NCBI RefSeq assembly: GCF_030811475.1
Contig: NZ_JAUSQV010000001.1
Coordinates: forward strand, 2,379,501-2,443,500
From: Nakamurella flavida
GTDB taxonomy: Bacteria > Actinomycetota > Actinomycetes > Mycobacteriales > Nakamurellaceae
Length of the DNA stretch: 64,000 nt
Direction of reading: 5' to 3'
The stretch's first letter is position 1; every line of letters starts with the position of its first letter. Both the position numbers and the translations under genes were made by a program. Below, in pieces: positions 61,232 through 64,000 of this stretch. The notes beneath the pieces were generated by a model. It was not told the origin of the DNA, made no database searches, and saw only the letters and a program-made list of their open reading frames with translations.

Positions 61232-62452
61232 ATGACCGACCTCGACCTCAGCGGCGGCAGCACGATCCCGGCCGGTGGGGCGGCCGAGCCGGGCGCCCTC
61301 GTGCTCACCCCGCCCGCACCGGTGCAGATCGTCAAGCCCGAGCAGGCGGCCGGGGCCGTACCGGTCGCCGATGCGCGCGCGCAGGAGCTGGCCACCCGGG
61401 CCCAGTCGTTCGCCCGTGAACTGGTCGAGCTCGACGTGCGCTCCCCCGAGTTCGCCCGCAAGGTCGAGTCCATCACCGGGCTGGGCGACAAGGAGATGCG
61501 CGACTCGGCGAACGTCTCCTCCCGCATGCTCGACCGGCCGGCGGCCGCGCTGAACGCCGGCAAGGGCGGTGGTAAGGACGCCCAGACCCGGGTCGCCTCC
61601 ACCCTGGCCGATCTGCGGGTGACCATCACCGAGCTGGACCCCAACCGCGCCGACCTGACCGGGTTCAAGAAGGTCCTCAAGTGGATCCCGGGCGGGGACA
61701 AGATCGACCGCTACTTCGCCAAGTACGAGTCGGCCCAGTCGCACCTGGACGCGATCATCCGGTCGTTGGCCTCCGGCAAGGACGACCTCGGCAAGGACAA
61801 CGCGGCCATCGAGGTCGAGAAGGCCACCATGTGGGCGCTGATGGGCAAGCTCGGTGAATACAACGAGCTGGCCGGGGCGCTCGACCAGGCGGTGGAGCTG
61901 GAGATCCAGCGACTGGACTCCTCCGGCCGGGCCGACGACGCGAACACCGTCCGCAGCGACGCGCTGTTCCCGATCCGGCAGCGCCGGCAGGACATCATGA
62001 CGCAGATGGCCGTCGCCGTGCAGGGGTACATGGCCCTCGACCTGGTGCGCAAGAACAACCTGGAGCTGATGCGCGGGGTGGACCGCGCGCAGACCACCAC
62101 CATCGCGGCGCTGCGCACCGCCGTCATCGTGTCGCAGGCACTGGCCCGCCAGAAGCTGGTGCTGGACCAGATCACCGGCCTGAACGCGGCGACCAGCGAC
62201 CTGATCGCGCGGACCAGCGAGCAACTGCGGATCCAGGGCGGACAGATCCACGAGCAGGCCGCGTCCAGCACCATCTCGGTGGAGAAGCTCCAGCAGGCCT
62301 TCGACAACGTGTTCGCCACGATGGACGCCGTCGACACCTTCCGCGCCCAGGCCGTGACCTCGATGGCCGACACCGTCTCGGCCCTGGAGGGCCAGGTCAA
62401 GCGGGCCCAGCCGTACCTGGAGCGGGCGCGACGCGGGGAGATCGGCAGCTGA
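61232..62452 (+). CDS. telA: TelA family toxic-anion/tellurite resistance protein
   Basis: The 406-aa product is mostly helical with long coiled-coil-like segments (QAVELEIQRLDSSGRADDAN, ITGLNAATSDLIARTSEQLR), matching TelA/KlaA proteins. It includes FKKVLKWIPGGDKIDRYFAK and EVEKATMWALMGKLGEYNEL. It is soluble and probably assembles on membranes with TerD-type proteins. Its N-terminus is Pro/Ala-rich. It leads a plus-strand cluster that continues past the window edge. Confidence 0.9.
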   Translation: MTDLDLSGGSTIPAGGAAEPGALVLTPPAPVQIVKPEQAAGAVPVADARAQELATRAQSFARELVELDVRSPEFARKVESITGLGDKEMRDSANVSSRMLDRPAAALNAGKGGGKDAQTRVASTLADLRVTITELDPNRADLTGFKKVLKWIPGGDKIDRYFAKYESAQSHLDAIIRSLASGKDDLGKDNAAIEVEKATMWALMGKLGEYNELAGALDQAVELEIQRLDSSGRADDANTVRSDALFPIRQRRQDIMTQMAVAVQGYMALDLVRKNNLELMRGVDRAQTTTIAALRTAVIVSQALARQKLVLDQITGLNAATSDLIARTSEQLRIQGGQIHEQAASSTISVEKLQQAFDNVFATMDAVDTFRAQAVTSMADTVSALEGQVKRAQPYLERARRGEIGS

Positions 62453-62513
62453 ACCGCCGAACCGATCCCGTCCCGTCCCGCTCGCCCGTGCGCACCCACC
62501 CGAGGCCGCCCCG

Positions 62514-63047
62514 ATGGTGATGGACTGGTTGTTCGGCCGCCGGCCGGAGCCCGGCGCCGATGCGGACCACCAGCCGTCGGGACAGCCGGGGCAGGCGGGC
62601 GAGCCGGACAGCCCGTCCGCGCTGGCCCGCGAGCTCGTCGTGGTGGAACGGTCGATCAACGCCGGGGCCGGTCAGCTGCCGACCGCGGCCACGGTCACCG
62701 CCCGGCGCGTCACCGACATCGTGGACGCGGTGCTCCGATCGGCCCGGGCGGGTGGCCCGGACGGACCCGGCGAACTGGACATCCATGCCCGGGTGTCGCT
62801 GAACGGCATCCTCCGGGACTATCTCCCGACGACGCTGCGTCGGTACCTGGCCCTGGACCCGGCCACCCGGACGGCACCGGGACCGATCGGCCAGACGCCG
62901 AGCGACGCCCTCACCGAGCAGCTCGACTTCCTGTTCGACGCGGCCACCGAGGTGCTGGACGCCGTCCGGCACAACGACGCCAACGCCCTGGTCGCCCAGG
63001 GCAACTTCCTCCGCACCAAGTTCGCCGGATCGGAGCTGGACCTCTAG
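62514..63047 (+). CDS. Hypothetical protein in ter-type cluster, 177 aa
   Basis: I do not recognise a named domain. The protein opens with MVMDWLFGRRPEPGADADHQ and is then largely helical: ALARELVVVERSINAGAGQL, VSLNGILRDYLPTTLRRYLA, TEQLDFLFDAATEVLDAVRH. Proteins of this size with similar helical pattern sit between telA and terD in actinobacterial stress clusters. It is separated from terD by only two bases and from telA by about 60 bp. Confidence 0.8.
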   Translation: MVMDWLFGRRPEPGADADHQPSGQPGQAGEPDSPSALARELVVVERSINAGAGQLPTAATVTARRVTDIVDAVLRSARAGGPDGPGELDIHARVSLNGILRDYLPTTLRRYLALDPATRTAPGPIGQTPSDALTEQLDFLFDAATEVLDAVRHNDANALVAQGNFLRTKFAGSELDL

Positions 63048-63049
63048 CC

Positions 63050-63616
63050 ATGGCCGTACCGATGAAGCGGGGCGCGAACGTCGCCCTCACCCAGGAGATC
63101 CCGACCCTGAAGGGTGTGGTGCTGGGCGTGCGGTGGAACGCCGGCGCCGAGCACGTGCTGGCCGACAACCTGGTCGCCGCCACCATCCTGTGCGACCGGC
63201 AGGCCCAGGCCCCCTCCGACGAGTACTTCGTCTTCTTCAACCAGCTCACCTCGCCGGATCTGTCCGTGGCCCAGCTCTCCGCCGCCGTCGGTGACGACGA
63301 CGAGCAGATCGAGGTCGATCTCGGGGACGTGCCCGCCGACATCCACCGCATCGTCGTCGTGCTCTACGTGAACGACGGCCCCGGAGCGCGGCGCACCCTG
63401 GGCCAGCTGCGGGACTGCCGCATCCGCGTGCTCGACCTGGCCGACGGCACCGAACTCGTGCAGTCGGAGAACCTGGCCCCGCAGCTGCGCTCCGAGACCG
63501 CGATCTGCCTCGGCGAGCTCTACCGGCACCCCAGCGGCTGGAAGTTCAAGGTCATCGGCCAGGGCTACGAGAACGGGGTTGCCGGGATCGCGGCGGACTA
63601 CGGGGTCCCGCTGTGA
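63050..63616 (+). CDS. terD: TerD family stress-response protein
   Basis: The 188-aa product is a single TerD domain: MKRGANVALTQEIPTLKGVV, VLADNLVAATILCD, APSDEYFVFFNQLTSPD and VGDDDEQIEVDLGDVPADIH, with acidic calcium-binding residues, and VVVLYVNDGPGARRTLGQLR. TerD proteins act in tellurite, phage and chemical stress, in complex with TelA-like and vWA proteins. It starts two bases after the previous gene. Confidence 0.95.
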   Translation: MAVPMKRGANVALTQEIPTLKGVVLGVRWNAGAEHVLADNLVAATILCDRQAQAPSDEYFVFFNQLTSPDLSVAQLSAAVGDDDEQIEVDLGDVPADIHRIVVVLYVNDGPGARRTLGQLRDCRIRVLDLADGTELVQSENLAPQLRSETAICLGELYRHPSGWKFKVIGQGYENGVAGIAADYGVPL

Positions 63617-63674
63617 CGACCGGCCACCGGGCCGCCCGACGCCGTCACCGGTCCGCCCGCCGTCGGCCCGCCCG

Positions 63675-64000
63675 ATGATCCACGCCTCGACCCCCGAGCA
63701 GGCGCCGACCCGGGCCGATCTGACCTTCCTCCGGCACCGGCGCAAGCCGGCCGCCAACCCCGCGTTGGCCGAATTCCTCACCGGCGGTGCCGGCCGCGAC
63801 CACCACCACTCCGGCGCGGCGGCGGGAGCGGCACCGGACCGACCGGCCGGGCCACCCACCCCCGCGCGCCCCCCGGCGGCCACCCCGGATCGCGGGTCGG
63901 GCGCGACCTCGCTGGACCTCGGCGGCCCGCCCGCCCCGGCCGCATCCACCCGATCCACCGCCGCACGCACCGACACCTCCCTGGACCTCGGCGGCCCCGC
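63675..64000 (+). CDS. TerD-linker type protein, N-terminal part (3' end off window)
   Basis: An ATG at 63675 opens MIHASTPEQAPTRADLTFLR, then a Pro/Ala-rich disordered stretch containing two TSLDLGGP units (near residues 78 and 103). Such SLDLGG segments precede TerD domains in related proteins, so a TerD domain probably follows off the window. About 108 codons are visible. Confidence 0.75.
   Translation, partial: MIHASTPEQAPTRADLTFLRHRRKPAANPALAEFLTGGAGRDHHHSGAAAGAAPDRPAGPPTPARPPAATPDRGSGATSLDLGGPPAPAASTRSTAARTDTSLDLGGP

Noticed and set aside
59405-62659. Long minus-strand frame covering the MFS and telA regions
   Set aside because: It spans both orientations of real genes and has no continuous domain. 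MFS and TelA are clear in their own frames.

Overview
The window is very GC-rich and densely coded, with many GTG starts and a long block containing fhaA, fhaB, a PP2C phosphatase, rodA/ftsW, pbpA, pknA, pknB and (divergently) trpG, sortase E, DUF881 and crgA. That block is the conserved cell-wall and signalling region that many Actinobacteria carry near the replication origin. I infer an actinobacterium, possibly related to Nakamurella or Frankia. The exact genus cannot be read from the sequence alone.

Layout. 1-1.4 kb: a partial NAD-dependent epimerase diverges from a TetR regulator, with two palindromic operators between them. 1.4-9.9 kb: a minus-strand operon encodes two Opp/Dpp-type permeases, a Gfo/Idh/MocA oxidoreductase, TldD, TldE, two tandem DUF4438 proteins and a GntR regulator. 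Most junctions overlap or touch. This is the best candidate for a poorly described system. 10.0-11.7 kb: a headless SRPBCC-like fragment and a secreted repeat protein with an Excalibur domain. 11.9-17.5 kb: a Nudix hydrolase and a zinc importer (aztA, aztB, an aztD-like gene, aztC, a second aztD), with candidate Zur boxes. 17.5-19.4 kb: a hypothetical gene and a TerD-vWA protein. 19.4-22.1 kb: a cobalamin riboswitch upstream of metE. 22.2-31.6 kb: two M20 peptidases, a class I glutamine-amidotransferase-like protein and a complete CUT2-type sugar ABC transporter, divergent from a LacI regulator. 31.7-38.0 kb: a methyltransferase, the Pnkp/Hen1 RNA-repair pair, a Tat-exported intradiol dioxygenase-like lipoprotein and tRNA-Leu(CAG).

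38.2-55.6 kb is the conserved cell-envelope block: Ser/Thr kinases, their phosphatase and FHA adaptors; RodA-PbpA wall synthesis; an HtrA-like protease; then trpG/pabA, a 50-aa membrane protein, class E sortase, DUF881, CrgA, a PH-domain protein, rhomboid and PpiA. 55.7-58.0 kb: a lipoprotein, then a cysteine-free L33-S18 pair followed by a Zur/Fur-family regulator and a Nudix hydrolase. 58.0-64.0 kb: a PP-loop ATPase, an MFS transporter and the start of a tellurite-resistance-type cluster (telA, unknown, terD, a partial TerD-linker gene).

Two regulatory themes link distant parts of the window. The first is zinc: a Zur-like regulator at 57 kb, zinc-independent ribosomal protein paralogues next to it, and the azt importer at 12-17 kb, each with a similar palindrome upstream. 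The second is stress proteins of the Ter type, which occur at both 18 kb and 61-64 kb. All functions are assigned by reading motifs and family resemblance; no database search was run.
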